A DNA stretch of 64,000 nucleotides from a bacterium (GCA_016124895.1 WGMU01000015.1:36980-100979); one strand, 5' to 3'. Shown: positions 17,583 to 26,986, counted from the first letter of the stretch. Made by a program: numbers and translations. The notes: a model not told the origin generated them from the letters alone.

Positions 17583-18791
17583 ATGAAAAGCGTCATTCGA
17601 CTGGCAATTGTTGATCCGAACGATTCCAGCCGCAGCATGTTGAAGCATCTGCTGCTGGGCATCGATACGGTCTGGCTCGAAGCCGAGTGCTCGAACTACG
17701 AGTACTTCGCGGACGTCGCTCTGCAGACGCAGCCGGACATCGCTCTGATTTCGCTCGATTCTGATCCGGATGCGGCGCTCGATCTCGTGGCCCGGCTGAC
17801 TCAGGAACTTCCCAACTGTAACGCGCTGGTCATCAGCAGTTCGCAGGAAGGCAGCCTGATCCTCAAGGCGATGCGCAACGGAGCGAAAGAGTTTCTGAGC
17901 TTTCCACTGAGCCTTGATGACTTTCTCGCGGCGCTGGACCGGATTCAGCACACTGGCGGTGGCAAGTCGGGCGATGGCCCGTCGAAACCGAGTCAAGTCA
18001 TCACAGTGGCTGGAGTCAATGGTGGCGTCGGCTGCACTTCACTGGCCATTAACCTCGCCTGCGTACTGGCTCAGAACGAACGCAACAACGTCGCGATTAT
18101 CGACCTCGATCTGTCGCTGGGTGACACCGACGTCTGGCTCGACATCATTCCCGATTACACGATTCAGGACGTCGCCGAGAACGTTAACCGGCTCGACTAT
18201 GCCCTGCTGAAACGTTCGTTGACGAAGCACGAATGCGGTGCGTTTCTGCTGCCGCGTCCGGTGCATCTGGATGATGCTCCATCGTTTACTCCGGACGAAC
18301 TGCGTCGCGTCATCGCGCTGTTGAAAGCGACGTTTACGCACCTGGTCATCGACGTCAGTAAGAGCTACACGCCGCTGGACATCGCGGCGATGGAATCGTC
18401 GAACGCCGTTCTGCTCGTCACTCAGCTTGATCTGCCGTGCCTGAGAAACGTCGTGCGGCTGCTGCAGTTTTTCGATCAGCACGAAACGCTGGCCGAAAAG
18501 CTGAATGTCGTCGTCAACCGGCTCGGCCTGCAGGACACACAGATCAGTCTGAACAAGGCACTTGAGACAATCGGTCGTGAGGTCTTCTGGCAGATTCCCA
18601 ATGACTTCGCGACGATGGTCGAATCACGCAACAACGGCGTGCCGCTGCTGTCGTACGCCCCCCGTGCGAAGCTCACGAAAGAGATCGAAAAGCTGGCCCA
18701 GGCGCTCGATCCGAATTCGGCGGATTCAGACGCCGCGGCTGACGACACGAAGCAGAAAAAGCGGCTCTTCAGCTTTCTGGGTTCGCGCTGA
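17583..18791 (+). CDS. cpaE: CpaE/TadZ-like pilus assembly ATPase with degenerate Walker A
   Basis: 402 residues. An N-terminal receiver-like domain (about 5-122; aspartate pocket not convincingly complete) precedes a MinD/ParA-like domain. The P-loop reads 'GVNGGVGCTS': both lysines of the deviant Walker A (KGGVGKT) are missing, replaced by N and C. The second motif 'NNVAIIDLDLSLGDTDVWLD' is intact. TadZ/CpaE proteins place the Tad machinery at the cell pole and commonly have altered P-loops. It follows the secretin gene. No cpaF, tadB or tadC follows; the next gene is on the other strand, so the rest of the apparatus is elsewhere. Confidence 0.92.
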   Translation: MKSVIRLAIVDPNDSSRSMLKHLLLGIDTVWLEAECSNYEYFADVALQTQPDIALISLDSDPDAALDLVARLTQELPNCNALVISSSQEGSLILKAMRNGAKEFLSFPLSLDDFLAALDRIQHTGGGKSGDGPSKPSQVITVAGVNGGVGCTSLAINLACVLAQNERNNVAIIDLDLSLGDTDVWLDIIPDYTIQDVAENVNRLDYALLKRSLTKHECGAFLLPRPVHLDDAPSFTPDELRRVIALLKATFTHLVIDVSKSYTPLDIAAMESSNAVLLVTQLDLPCLRNVVRLLQFFDQHETLAEKLNVVVNRLGLQDTQISLNKALETIGREVFWQIPNDFATMVESRNNGVPLLSYAPRAKLTKEIEKLAQALDPNSADSDAAADDTKQKKRLFSFLGSR

Positions 18792-18858
18792 AACCTGACG
18801 CCACAGATAGCTGGCTCGCAGCTTCGGCCCCTGATCTGCTCGCTGGGGGGCGACCCGG

Positions 18859-20181
18859 TCAGTTCGTCACCGCAGTATTCGCTGGCTTGTCAGTCACAAA
18901 CCGCGCTGCATCGCCGGCTTTATACGCGCCGTACATCTTCGGCGTGATGACCGTGCGGAAGCCGCAGTGCCAGGTGCCGGACATGACGTCACCCTTCATA
19001 CGTGCCGACACGCGGTAGCCCGTGCAGTAATTGGCGTTGCACATGAATGATCCGCCGCGCTGGACGCGTTTCGGGACGTTCGGTTCGACGGGATCGAAGC
19101 TGTCAACGGGGCCGAACGGATCACGCTTCGGGCTGTGAGCGTAATAGTCCTCACGATACCAGTCATTACACCACTCCCAGACATTGCCGGACACGTCGTA
19201 CAGGCCGAACCCGTTCGGTTCGAAGCTGCGGACCGGCGAGGTCTTTTCAAAGCCGTCCTGCTTGAGGTTCTTAAACGGCCACTGGCCCTGCCAGATGTTG
19301 CTCATCCATTTGCCGCCAGGTTCGCGCTCATTGCCCCACGGGTATGTCCACTGGTCTTTACCGCCGCGAGCGGCGTATTCCCATTCAGCTTCTGTGGGCA
19401 GTCGCTTACCCGCCCATTCGCAATAGGCAATGGCGTCGTCGTAGCCGACATGCGTGACAGGATGATCCATGCGGTCTTCGATCCCGGAATCCGGGCCATC
19501 CGGATGCTTCCAGTTGGCACCTTTCTCGTACTTCCAGACGAGGTAGATCTCGTGCGGCATCGGCCGCCGGTCTTTTGGGAAGACTCCGCGGTCGAACTTT
19601 GGATTAAAGCAGATCGAACCGGCGACGAGATTCTCTTCCGGGATGGCGGCAATCTCTTCCGGAGTCAACTGATCGGCAAAGTCTTCCCGCTTCGGTGTCC
19701 GCTCGGCGATCGTCAGATAACCGGTCGCGTCGACAAAGCGTTTGAATTCGGCAACGGTCACTTCCGTCTCGTCCATCCAGAAGCCGTCGAGTTCGACCTG
19801 ATGAATCGGCTGCTCGTCCGGAAAGCCATCGTTGCTGCCCATGGCAAAGGCCCCGCCGGGAATCCACACCATTCCGAGCGGCCGCGTTACGTGCGGCTCT
19901 TCGAGGATCAAAGGTGTTTCGGCTGTTTCTGTTGTCGCATCTGTCGATGCCGCCGTCAGTGCGGCTTCGTCCGTCGATGTTCCGGCAGTGGCAGACTCCG
20001 CCTGGATGTCAGCGGCAGCAGTATTTGAGGTCGCAGCGGCTTCGGCCGATTCGTCAGTCGCGGACGCTTTCGCCACGGCCGGCGGTGCAGTCGTCGATTC
20101 GCTGCAGCCGGTCAAAGCCAGCGGCAGGGTCAGCAGCAGCGGGAGCGCCGCGGCGAAACGGGAAAGTCTGAGGGACGTCAT
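18859..20181 (-). CDS. Formylglycine-generating enzyme homologue (SUMF1 family), lipoprotein
   Basis: 440 residues. Lipoprotein leader (lipobox LTGC at about 24-27), a 70-residue Ala/Thr/Ser linker, then a complete SUMF1/FGE domain from 'MVWIPGGAFAMGSNDGFPDE' onward, with 'LPTEAEWEYAARGG' and 'NVWEWCNDWY'. The copper-site cysteines of FGE are both present, C381 and C386 in 'GGSFMCNANYC', followed by 'GYRVSAR', matching the active-site region of human FGE. Most planctomycete SUMF1 paralogues lack these cysteines, so this one may really convert sulfatase cysteine or serine contexts to formylglycine. ATG at 20181 with GGAG seven bases upstream. Confidence 0.9.
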   Translation of the reverse strand: MTSLRLSRFAAALPLLLTLPLALTGCSESTTAPPAVAKASATDESAEAAATSNTAAADIQAESATAGTSTDEAALTAASTDATTETAETPLILEEPHVTRPLGMVWIPGGAFAMGSNDGFPDEQPIHQVELDGFWMDETEVTVAEFKRFVDATGYLTIAERTPKREDFADQLTPEEIAAIPEENLVAGSICFNPKFDRGVFPKDRRPMPHEIYLVWKYEKGANWKHPDGPDSGIEDRMDHPVTHVGYDDAIAYCEWAGKRLPTEAEWEYAARGGKDQWTYPWGNEREPGGKWMSNIWQGQWPFKNLKQDGFEKTSPVRSFEPNGFGLYDVSGNVWEWCNDWYREDYYAHSPKRDPFGPVDSFDPVEPNVPKRVQRGGSFMCNANYCTGYRVSARMKGDVMSGTWHCGFRTVITPKMYGAYKAGDAARFVTDKPANTAVTN

Positions 20182-20315
20182 TGCAATCTCCGGATTCCGA
20201 AACGGGCGATTCTACGCCGCTCGGACAGGCATGTTCAAAGCTGAGGAGTCAACCGGCTGACCAGCGTCTCGTGCATCGCCGGTCAGTACCGGCCTCGATA
20301 CGCCTGGATCAGTGC

Positions 20316-21881
20316 TCAGCGTTTGACTTCGCGCGAATCGACGACGATGGCCGAATTCCGCTGCGACGGGCGACTAAGCCGGATGGTCAGGCGGCTCGAG
20401 CGGCTGGCGTCGCCGTACACCCAGTACTCGATGACCTGCTTCGCGGTCAGCAGCCGCGACACCGATGTCGGCTCGCCCAGCGCTCGCCGCACCTGTTCCT
20501 GAGTCATCCCCGGAACGACGCGTCCTTCGCGCATCGCCCGGTTGATCGGCGAGTTCTCAAAGTCGCGGACTTCCTCCGAGCTTTTCCAGTTGCCGTCAAT
20601 CAACTGGTAACCGTGCGACTCCAGCCGCTGACGCACGATCGTCGAGCCGGGCTTCCGGCGTTCGGCTTCCAGCAGGGTCTTGACGGCATTGTGAGCACCG
20701 TCCGGAAACAGTTGCTCGTACAGCGACGCCAGCTCGATCAGGCCATCAATGCCTTCGTTGCGCAGCCGCAATTCGCGATCGTTGAACCAGTCACGGAGAA
20801 CGCGATCCGCTCGCTCAGCATCGTTGGCTTTCAGCAGGTCTTCGCGCAGGGCCAGCATCTGTTCGATGGTCAGTTTCGTCACGTTGCCCATCTGCCAGTC
20901 GAGTTCCTTAACAACGAATTTGTCAGCGAGCGCTGAGAATTCGGGCAGTTCATCGTGCAACCGTCTGGCGATCGCTTTACCGTTGCGGCCGTCGCTGCGA
21001 GCCTCCTTCTGAATACTGTCGAGCATGATTTCCTGATACAGAAAGCGATGCATCTGATCGCGGCCGAAGGACGACTTCTCATAGACCCGCAGCGGCTCAG
21101 CCTTCCACTGGTCGCGAAACTCCTGATCGACAACCGGGACGGGAACGGCAGCACCCGGCAGTTCCGCCTCAACCGCTGTCGCCAGCCCGGCAAGCTGCTG
21201 CGCGTTGTCCTGTTGTCGTTCGAGCTGCCACTGCCAGTACTGGCCTTCGTAGAGCAGTTCGTACTTGCGCTCTTCGCCGAGCCCGTAACGTTCGGCCTTG
21301 ATGGCGAGTTCGCGAAACGTGCGGTAATCGCGAGTCTTCAGCATCGCCTGCTCGCGCCGCAGCCCGCGGTCGTACAGCTTGGTCGCTTCGGCTTTGAGCT
21401 TCTCGTCGTTGTAGAACTCGCCACGGCTGAGCGCCCAGTCCGCGAGTTCGTAAATTGGCGCGTACTCCTTCAGTGGCAGGTCGACGATCTGACTCTGCAG
21501 CCGCTCCATATCAGATGGCCCCTTCCTGTGGTCGAGCAGCTTGAAGTAGAGCTGTCCGTTGCTGTCACGCTGCAGTTCGCCGAGCACCTGCAGCACATCA
21601 CCGGCTTCGTACCGCAGCGGGATCTCCGTGTCAGAGCGGAAGGCCAGCGGCAGCTTCAGCAGCGACAGATACTCACTCGTGCTGCCTCCAAAACGGCCTT
21701 CGACCAGAAACTTCAGCCCGACCATCTTCTCCCATTTGGGTTTCAGCTTGAGGACGTCGGTCACCGACTGCGGCGCCGCGTTCGCTGTTGCGGGTCCGAG
21801 TACCAGAAACGCGACGCAGACGGTGAGCAGTACGATCCGCAAGCGCATCAGGTGTTTCTGTTTTTCAACGAGCAGCGTCAT
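20316..21881 (-). CDS. Secreted protein with C-terminal SmpA/BamE-like domain
   Basis: 521 residues. Start overlaps the stop of the upstream gene (ATGA), though the methionine at residue 12 opens a cleaner signal peptide ('MRLRIVLLTVCVAFLVLG'). After the leader: a beta-rich part (about 35-125), long helical stretches (about 150-440), and at the C-terminus 'EGRVVPGMTQEQVRRALGEP', typical of the SmpA/OmlA (BamE-like) small fold. The family is not one I can name. Being coupled to the zinc-ribbon membrane protein upstream suggests they act together at the cell envelope. Confidence 0.75.
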   Translation of the reverse strand: MTLLVEKQKHLMRLRIVLLTVCVAFLVLGPATANAAPQSVTDVLKLKPKWEKMVGLKFLVEGRFGGSTSEYLSLLKLPLAFRSDTEIPLRYEAGDVLQVLGELQRDSNGQLYFKLLDHRKGPSDMERLQSQIVDLPLKEYAPIYELADWALSRGEFYNDEKLKAEATKLYDRGLRREQAMLKTRDYRTFRELAIKAERYGLGEERKYELLYEGQYWQWQLERQQDNAQQLAGLATAVEAELPGAAVPVPVVDQEFRDQWKAEPLRVYEKSSFGRDQMHRFLYQEIMLDSIQKEARSDGRNGKAIARRLHDELPEFSALADKFVVKELDWQMGNVTKLTIEQMLALREDLLKANDAERADRVLRDWFNDRELRLRNEGIDGLIELASLYEQLFPDGAHNAVKTLLEAERRKPGSTIVRQRLESHGYQLIDGNWKSSEEVRDFENSPINRAMREGRVVPGMTQEQVRRALGEPTSVSRLLTAKQVIEYWVYGDASRSSRLTIRLSRPSQRNSAIVVDSREVKR

Positions 21882-23347
21882 TGTTGCGTCTCCTGACCGG
21901 CAGCCTGTGGTTCGTCTGGTGTCGGGCCTGCGGCGACAATCGTCGTCGAGTCACTCGCTTGCGAGCCCTGATCCTTCAACAGTTGCCGCAGCGCAGCGTC
22001 TTCTTCCTCGGCAAAGCCCAGTTGCACCAGCGTGCTGAACCGCGTCCACAGGAATGAGGTCTTCGGATCAACGCGGACGACCCAGGCCTGCGCGTTGTCG
22101 TCAAATTCGCTGCCGACTAACTGACCTGCCAGAACGACGCGCGACCGGCCACCACTTATCAGTGATTCCACTCCAGCAATCTGAACCGGCTTGTCGTCGA
22201 CGATCCACGGAAACAGAAGCCGCGTTTCGACAGATTCCTTTTCGTCGTCCTTCGACCGAACGGCACAACGGACTGTTTCGACGGGACTGACATCGAGCAG
22301 CAGCCAGCGATCGGCGAAGAGCACATCAAACTGCTTCTGCCACTCGACGCGTTTGACGTCTCGCGCCTCCTGCGTCGCCTCAACGATGTCGATCAGCGAC
22401 CCGTCCAGCAGTCGCGATGCGACGTCAGCTTCCAGCCACATCTGACGGACGGGAGCGATTCGCTCTGCGTCCGCGCCGATCACGTCGAGTGCGTCGAGCG
22501 CCGTCTGAAGCTGAAGGCGTGCGTCGACAAAGTCGCCCTTCTCAAGTGCGGTCTGGCCGTTGTCAGTCGCCTCGACAAGTCGTGCCTCAGCATGGTCGAC
22601 TGTCTGAGAACGAATGGCCCACCAGATCGTCGCCACGGCCAGCAGCAGAATTCCAGAGACAACCAGAACAACACGGCGCCGCGATTCGCCCCACCCGCCA
22701 GACTCGCGCGTCAGTTCAATCATGCCGGACGGCGGGGCTTTCGACCGCGACCTTTTCTGATCGGCCTTTGAGGGACGGCGTGACGGCTCTGCTTCCTCGG
22801 AGCGCTCGGGCACCGGAGCACCGTCGGGGATTTCGTCCAGCGAATCGCGACGCGGTTTGCGGCGGCGCTTCGGTGGGTCAACAGGTTCGTCCAGAAAGTC
22901 GAGCATGTCGTCCGAGTCGTCTTCCTCGATCCACGACTCGTCGTTTGACCCGGGTGCGCCGTCCTCTGCGTCATCGAAGTCGAGGCCGAGATCGACTTCG
23001 TCATCGATCGCAGCCTGTTCGTCGAGGTCCGCTGAATTCAGCGCGTAAACATCGGCGGGCGGAACCTCGCTGGCTGGCGACGCACTCGACGGCTCGTCCG
23101 CTGACACCTCGACGGCTTTGTCTGCGGTGGCCTCGTGCGAAAAAAATGTCCGCTTCGATTCCGGATACTGATTCACCGGCAGGATGAAGTGCGCCTCGCC
23201 GCACTGAGCACAGATCGCCCGTCTGGCCCGCTCGGCTCGCACGCCTGTCAGTCGCGCTCCACATTCACAGCGCACGTCGAACGGAACGATCGCGACAGAC
23301 GTCGTCGTGGTCTTTCGACCCAGTGCCTTGTCGAGCCAGTTCGCCAT
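21878..23347 (-). CDS. Zinc-ribbon membrane protein, planctomycete type
   Basis: 489 residues from the ATG at 23347. N-terminal four-cysteine ribbon ('CECGARL' and 'CAQCGEAH', about residues 26-50), a long acidic and then basic disordered region (about 60-225), one transmembrane helix (about 237-258, 'VVLVVSGILLLAVATIWWAI') and a C-terminal helical/beta domain with no motif known to me. The topology would put the ribbon in the cytoplasm and the C-terminal domain outside. Proteins with this ribbon-acidic linker-helix plan are frequent in planctomycetes. Its stop overlaps the start of the next gene. Residues before 23347 in the open frame are unlike protein. Confidence 0.72.
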   Translation of the reverse strand: MANWLDKALGRKTTTTSVAIVPFDVRCECGARLTGVRAERARRAICAQCGEAHFILPVNQYPESKRTFFSHEATADKAVEVSADEPSSASPASEVPPADVYALNSADLDEQAAIDDEVDLGLDFDDAEDGAPGSNDESWIEEDDSDDMLDFLDEPVDPPKRRRKPRRDSLDEIPDGAPVPERSEEAEPSRRPSKADQKRSRSKAPPSGMIELTRESGGWGESRRRVVLVVSGILLLAVATIWWAIRSQTVDHAEARLVEATDNGQTALEKGDFVDARLQLQTALDALDVIGADAERIAPVRQMWLEADVASRLLDGSLIDIVEATQEARDVKRVEWQKQFDVLFADRWLLLDVSPVETVRCAVRSKDDEKESVETRLLFPWIVDDKPVQIAGVESLISGGRSRVVLAGQLVGSEFDDNAQAWVVRVDPKTSFLWTRFSTLVQLGFAEEEDAALRQLLKDQGSQASDSTTIVAAGPTPDEPQAAGQETQQ

Positions 23348-23587
23348 GTTCGCTTGCTGTCCTGAATGCCAAGCAGCCCTGTCGTTCGCAGTCGAGCGAT
23401 CCAGATTGCGGAAAAACCATACCCGCCCGCTCGGCCGCTCACCACACGCAGCCGGTCGACAGGATGAACGGGGTGCGTGAGTTCGCGGCGGAAACTGGTC
23501 GCCTGGTCTGACGCCCGGTATCGTGCCGGACTCTGCCACCGCTGGCGAGGCTGCTGTTCCCACGGAACCCGAACATCGAGGTGTGAA

Positions 23588-24358
23588 ATGTCCGAGCAGG
23601 AACCTTTCGACCCGCAGAACGACTTTGACGGTGCAGCACCGGCGAAAAAGGAGGGACTCAGCGGCTGCGCGATTGCCGCCATCGGCTGCGGCGTTGTCTC
23701 ACTGCTGGTGATCATTGTCGGCGGGCTCGGTGTCTGGTGGCTGTCGCAGAATGCGCGGCAGCTCGGTGCCGACTTCGCCGCGACAGCGCTGAAGGAAGGA
23801 CTCAAGGAACTCGATCTGCCGGCTGATCAACGAACGCGGATTGACGCACGCATCGACGACGTGGCGCAGCAGTTCAAAGACGAAAAGCTGACGCTCGAAG
23901 AGGTCGTTCACATCTTTGAAAAGATTGGACAGGGGCCATTGATGCCCGCCGGCCTGGCGCTCGTCGTCAAGCGGGCGTACGTTCGAGATTCGGGACTGAG
24001 TGACGATGAAAAGGCCCGCGCGGAAACCGCGATTCACCGCTTCGCCCGCGGGTGTATCGACAAGTCCATTCCTGAGAGCACCAGCGACTCGGTTCTTGAC
24101 CTCATCAGCACGAAAGACCCCGGCGGCAACCGGCAGTTCAAACAGACGCTGACCGATGACGAGCTGCGCGAGTTCATCGCTGCCGCGAAACAGGCGGCTG
24201 ACGATGCCAGCGTCGCGGAAGAAGTCCCCGAGGTCAATTTTGCCGACGAGTTCGACACGGCGATTGACGAAGCGCTGGGTGTCTCGTCATCACCTGCTGA
24301 GGAATCTGTTTCCGAGCCTGCCGAAGAATCGTCTACTGAACCCGTTGCGACCGAATAA
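23588..24358 (+). CDS. Single-pass membrane protein of unknown function (256 aa)
   Basis: ATG at 23588 with GAGG seven bases upstream. Short cytoplasmic N-terminus, one glycine-rich transmembrane helix (about 27-52, 'AIGCGVVSLLVIIVGGLGVW'), and then an extracytoplasmic helical domain (about 60-205) and an acidic Ser/Glu/Pro-rich tail. The domain, with repeated helix-turn 'DDEKARAETAIHRFARGCID', is not one I recognise. Same direction as the thioredoxin gene 49 bases downstream, so possibly one transcript; divergent from the zinc-ribbon gene. Confidence 0.78.
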   Translation: MSEQEPFDPQNDFDGAAPAKKEGLSGCAIAAIGCGVVSLLVIIVGGLGVWWLSQNARQLGADFAATALKEGLKELDLPADQRTRIDARIDDVAQQFKDEKLTLEEVVHIFEKIGQGPLMPAGLALVVKRAYVRDSGLSDDEKARAETAIHRFARGCIDKSIPESTSDSVLDLISTKDPGGNRQFKQTLTDDELREFIAAAKQAADDASVAEEVPEVNFADEFDTAIDEALGVSSSPAEESVSEPAEESSTEPVATE

Positions 24359-24407
24359 CGCTGGTTCAATTTCCTTTACCGCGACTTCGCTGAATCGTGA
24401 GTCTGCC

Positions 24408-25379
24408 ATGCCGCGACTGTCTTTATTTGCGTTACTGATCCTGCTGTTCTGCCACGGCGTCTGGGCGGCTGATGGAGATTCCACCGAGTCGTTCGAGAAT
24501 GTTCTGGGCGCCGAGCAGCGGCGGACGTTTGAGCGGATTACGAAGTACGTCGCCGATCATCCGGACGCGGCAGACACATTCGCCGCGCGGCAGTGGCTGC
24601 TGGTCGCGGCGCTGGAGAACGACCTCGAAGCCGACGCCGTCGCGCACGCGGATGCCGTTCTGGCCGAACCGATGGTCATGGAGCCGCTCAAGTCGCTGGC
24701 TCAGCAGGTCCGCGTGATCGGGCTCGCGAAAAGTGGGAAGAACGACGAGGCCGTTCAGGAATTCAATGGCCTGCTGCGGTTCGCGCGGCTCAGCAATGGC
24801 GGGGCGATGATCGATTTCGGTCGCCGTTTCGCTACGCAGTTGAGGATGGCTCGCGATTTTGCTGCCGCTCGCGAAGTCTACTCGCAGCTTGCCAATCGCT
24901 TCTTTCTGAACGCCGACGTGCGCGGCCTGTGCGACAATCTGACGGCCAAGATTGACCTCGTCGATCACCCGGCACCCGAGATCAATGTGCCGGATACGGC
25001 CGGCGAAACGGTCGACCTGTCGACACTCGGCGGCAAAATCGTGCTGATCGATTTCTGGGCGACGAACTGTGCGCCGTGCATCGAAGAGCTGCCGAACCTG
25101 CGCGAGCTTTACAGCAGATATCGCGAGCGCGGCTTCGAAATCATCGGCGTCAGCCTCGATGGCGACGAGTCGCTTGTCTCTGCGTTTACTCAGCGGCAGC
25201 AGATGACGTGGCGGCAGATCGTCAACGAAAACGACGTCGCGGCACTGCGCGAGAAGTATCTCGTCCGGACGATTCCGACCCTGATGATCGTCGGCCCCGA
25301 CGGCAAGGTCGCTCAGTTCGACGTCCGCGGCCGCGACCTGCAGCACACGATCGAGAAGCTGCTGCCCCCGACAGAGTGA
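24408..25379 (+). CDS. TlpA-like thioredoxin-fold protein
   Basis: 323 residues from the ATG at 24408. Signal peptide to about residue 21; a helical, TPR-like region about 25-180; a TlpA/ResA-type thioredoxin domain about 187-323 with 'DFWATNCAPCIEELPNL' (active cysteines C221, C224), cis-proline region 'VRTIPTLMIVGPDGKV'. Membrane-side thiol-disulfide exchange, often for cytochrome c or other envelope proteins. The helical-plus-TlpA layout is common in planctomycetes. Follows the 256-residue membrane protein closely. Confidence 0.9.
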   Translation: MPRLSLFALLILLFCHGVWAADGDSTESFENVLGAEQRRTFERITKYVADHPDAADTFAARQWLLVAALENDLEADAVAHADAVLAEPMVMEPLKSLAQQVRVIGLAKSGKNDEAVQEFNGLLRFARLSNGGAMIDFGRRFATQLRMARDFAAAREVYSQLANRFFLNADVRGLCDNLTAKIDLVDHPAPEINVPDTAGETVDLSTLGGKIVLIDFWATNCAPCIEELPNLRELYSRYRERGFEIIGVSLDGDESLVSAFTQRQQMTWRQIVNENDVAALREKYLVRTIPTLMIVGPDGKVAQFDVRGRDLQHTIEKLLPPTE

Positions 25380-25387
25380 ACTCGTTT

Positions 25388-25479
25388 GACCCGCAGCCGA
25401 AGGCGACGGCGTTCTGACATTACTGGTTCTGGCCTCCCTGTGACGTCAGGCAGAACGCCTGCGCCTTCGGCTGCGGATC
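25388..25479. repeat. Long imperfect hairpin between TlpA and enolase-superfamily genes
   Basis: Arms 25388-25418 and 25445-25479 share CCGCAGCCGAAGGCG and a GCGTTCT core in opposite orientation; they differ by a few bases and a small insertion. Just after the TlpA-like stop, so it may also act as a transcript end. No T run follows. Confidence 0.7.
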
Positions 25480-25509
25480 AAACAACCCAATCTACTGAGG
25501 ACGGTCTCG

Positions 25510-26901
25510 ATGCAGATAAACACGCTCACTCGACGCAACCTGCTGAAATCGAGCTTTGCAGTCACTGCTGGCGTCGCACTCGGGGATTTGTTCGATGCGC
25601 TGCCTCGGGCGGAAGCAGAGCCGCCAGCGAGTCCGGCGTTCGAAATCGCGAAGATCGATCGAGTGACCGTCAAGGTGCCGTTTCGCGAAGTTCCTCAGCG
25701 CAACATGTCGCGTGAGATTCCGCACTGGATGTACTCGGAAATCTGCTCGGTCACGCTGAAGTCCGGACATGTCGGGCACGGAGAGACGCTGCTCTACTAC
25801 ACGTGGGGAGCGACCGGTGATGACGACGTCGCACGGGCTCAGGGGAAGAACGCCGTCGACCTGATGTGGGACGATGAGCTGGGCGCCGGTCTGCAGATGG
25901 CTCTGTTCGACGCGGTCGGCAAAGCGTGCGGCGTTCCGGCTTACGCACTGATCGGCACGCGGGTTCATGACCGGACGCCGCTCGCCTGGTGGAACATTGA
26001 CACCTCGCCGGAAGACATGGCCGCCGAATGTGCCGAGGCTTACCGGCAGGGTTACCGGGCTTACAAAACGAAAGGCCGGCCGTGGTTCGACGTCTGGGCC
26101 ATGTGCGAGCAGACCTCGAAGGCGGTGCCGCCGGACTTTCACATCGCGCTCGATTTTAACGACACGCTGCTCGACGCCGAACGCGGCATCCCGATCCTGA
26201 AGGAACTGGCCGCGAAGTATCCGCAGATCGCGATCTGGGAGACGCCGATCTTTCAGTCGGACATCGCCGGTAATCAGGCGATCCGCAAAGCCACGCCGAA
26301 CGTGCCCGTTGCCATGCACTACGGCAGTCCGCCGCCCGTCGTCGCAATCCGGCAGGAAGTCTGTGACGGCTTCGTGATCGGCGGCGGAGCGAGCCGCGTC
26401 AAAGAGGAGGGGACCGTCGCGGCGATGGCCGATCTGAAGTTCTGGCTGCAGATGGTCGGCACGGATATCACCGCGACCTGGTCGAAGCATTTCGGCGCGG
26501 TGATGAGTCACGCGACCTGGCCCGCGGTCAACTGCCACCAGCTTTACACGCACCAACTGACGACGCAGCCAATCGTCGTCAAAGATGGCTACTCGAATAT
26601 TCCGAAAGGTCCGGGGCTGGGCATCGACATCGACTGGGCAACGGTTGAGAAGCTCAAAGTCCCGAAGCCACCGCGACGACCCGAGCCCGAACGGCTGATC
26701 GAGACGACCTGGCCCGACGGCCGCAGGATGTACATTGCCAACAATGGCAAGGTGAACTTCATGCTGACTGCCGGTCAGCGCGGCCAGATTCCGTATTTCG
26801 AGCGAGGCGTCTTTACGAAGCTGAAACCGGATGACGGCTCGCCCGAATGGCGCGAGCTTTACACGCGGGCTCGGAAAGAACCGGTGCTGATCGAGAGTTG
26901 A
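25510..26901 (+). CDS. Enolase-superfamily (mandelate racemase/muconate lactonising) protein with Tat leader
   Basis: 463 residues. N-terminal twin-arginine-type leader (TRRNLLKSSF, residues 8-17), then the MR/MLE N-terminal capping domain and barrel. Candidate catalytic and metal sites: lysines in 'YRAYKTKGRPW', aspartate in 'IALDFNDTL', glutamate in 'IAIWETPIF'. Members abstract an alpha proton from carboxylates, so it may be a sugar-acid dehydratase, epimerase or racemase; the substrate cannot be told from sequence. Export by Tat is unusual for this superfamily outside planctomycetes. The C-terminal region ('RRMYIANNGKVNFM') appears as an extra segment. Confidence 0.85.
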   Translation: MQINTLTRRNLLKSSFAVTAGVALGDLFDALPRAEAEPPASPAFEIAKIDRVTVKVPFREVPQRNMSREIPHWMYSEICSVTLKSGHVGHGETLLYYTWGATGDDDVARAQGKNAVDLMWDDELGAGLQMALFDAVGKACGVPAYALIGTRVHDRTPLAWWNIDTSPEDMAAECAEAYRQGYRAYKTKGRPWFDVWAMCEQTSKAVPPDFHIALDFNDTLLDAERGIPILKELAAKYPQIAIWETPIFQSDIAGNQAIRKATPNVPVAMHYGSPPPVVAIRQEVCDGFVIGGGASRVKEEGTVAAMADLKFWLQMVGTDITATWSKHFGAVMSHATWPAVNCHQLYTHQLTTQPIVVKDGYSNIPKGPGLGIDIDWATVEKLKVPKPPRRPEPERLIETTWPDGRRMYIANNGKVNFMLTAGQRGQIPYFERGVFTKLKPDDGSPEWRELYTRARKEPVLIES

Positions 26902-26986
26902 GACTCGACTGGCTGGCCGTCTTTCTGCGAGTGCCTGCAGTGCGGCGCGGAACAGTACCGATCCACAGAAATATGATCGTCCGTCG

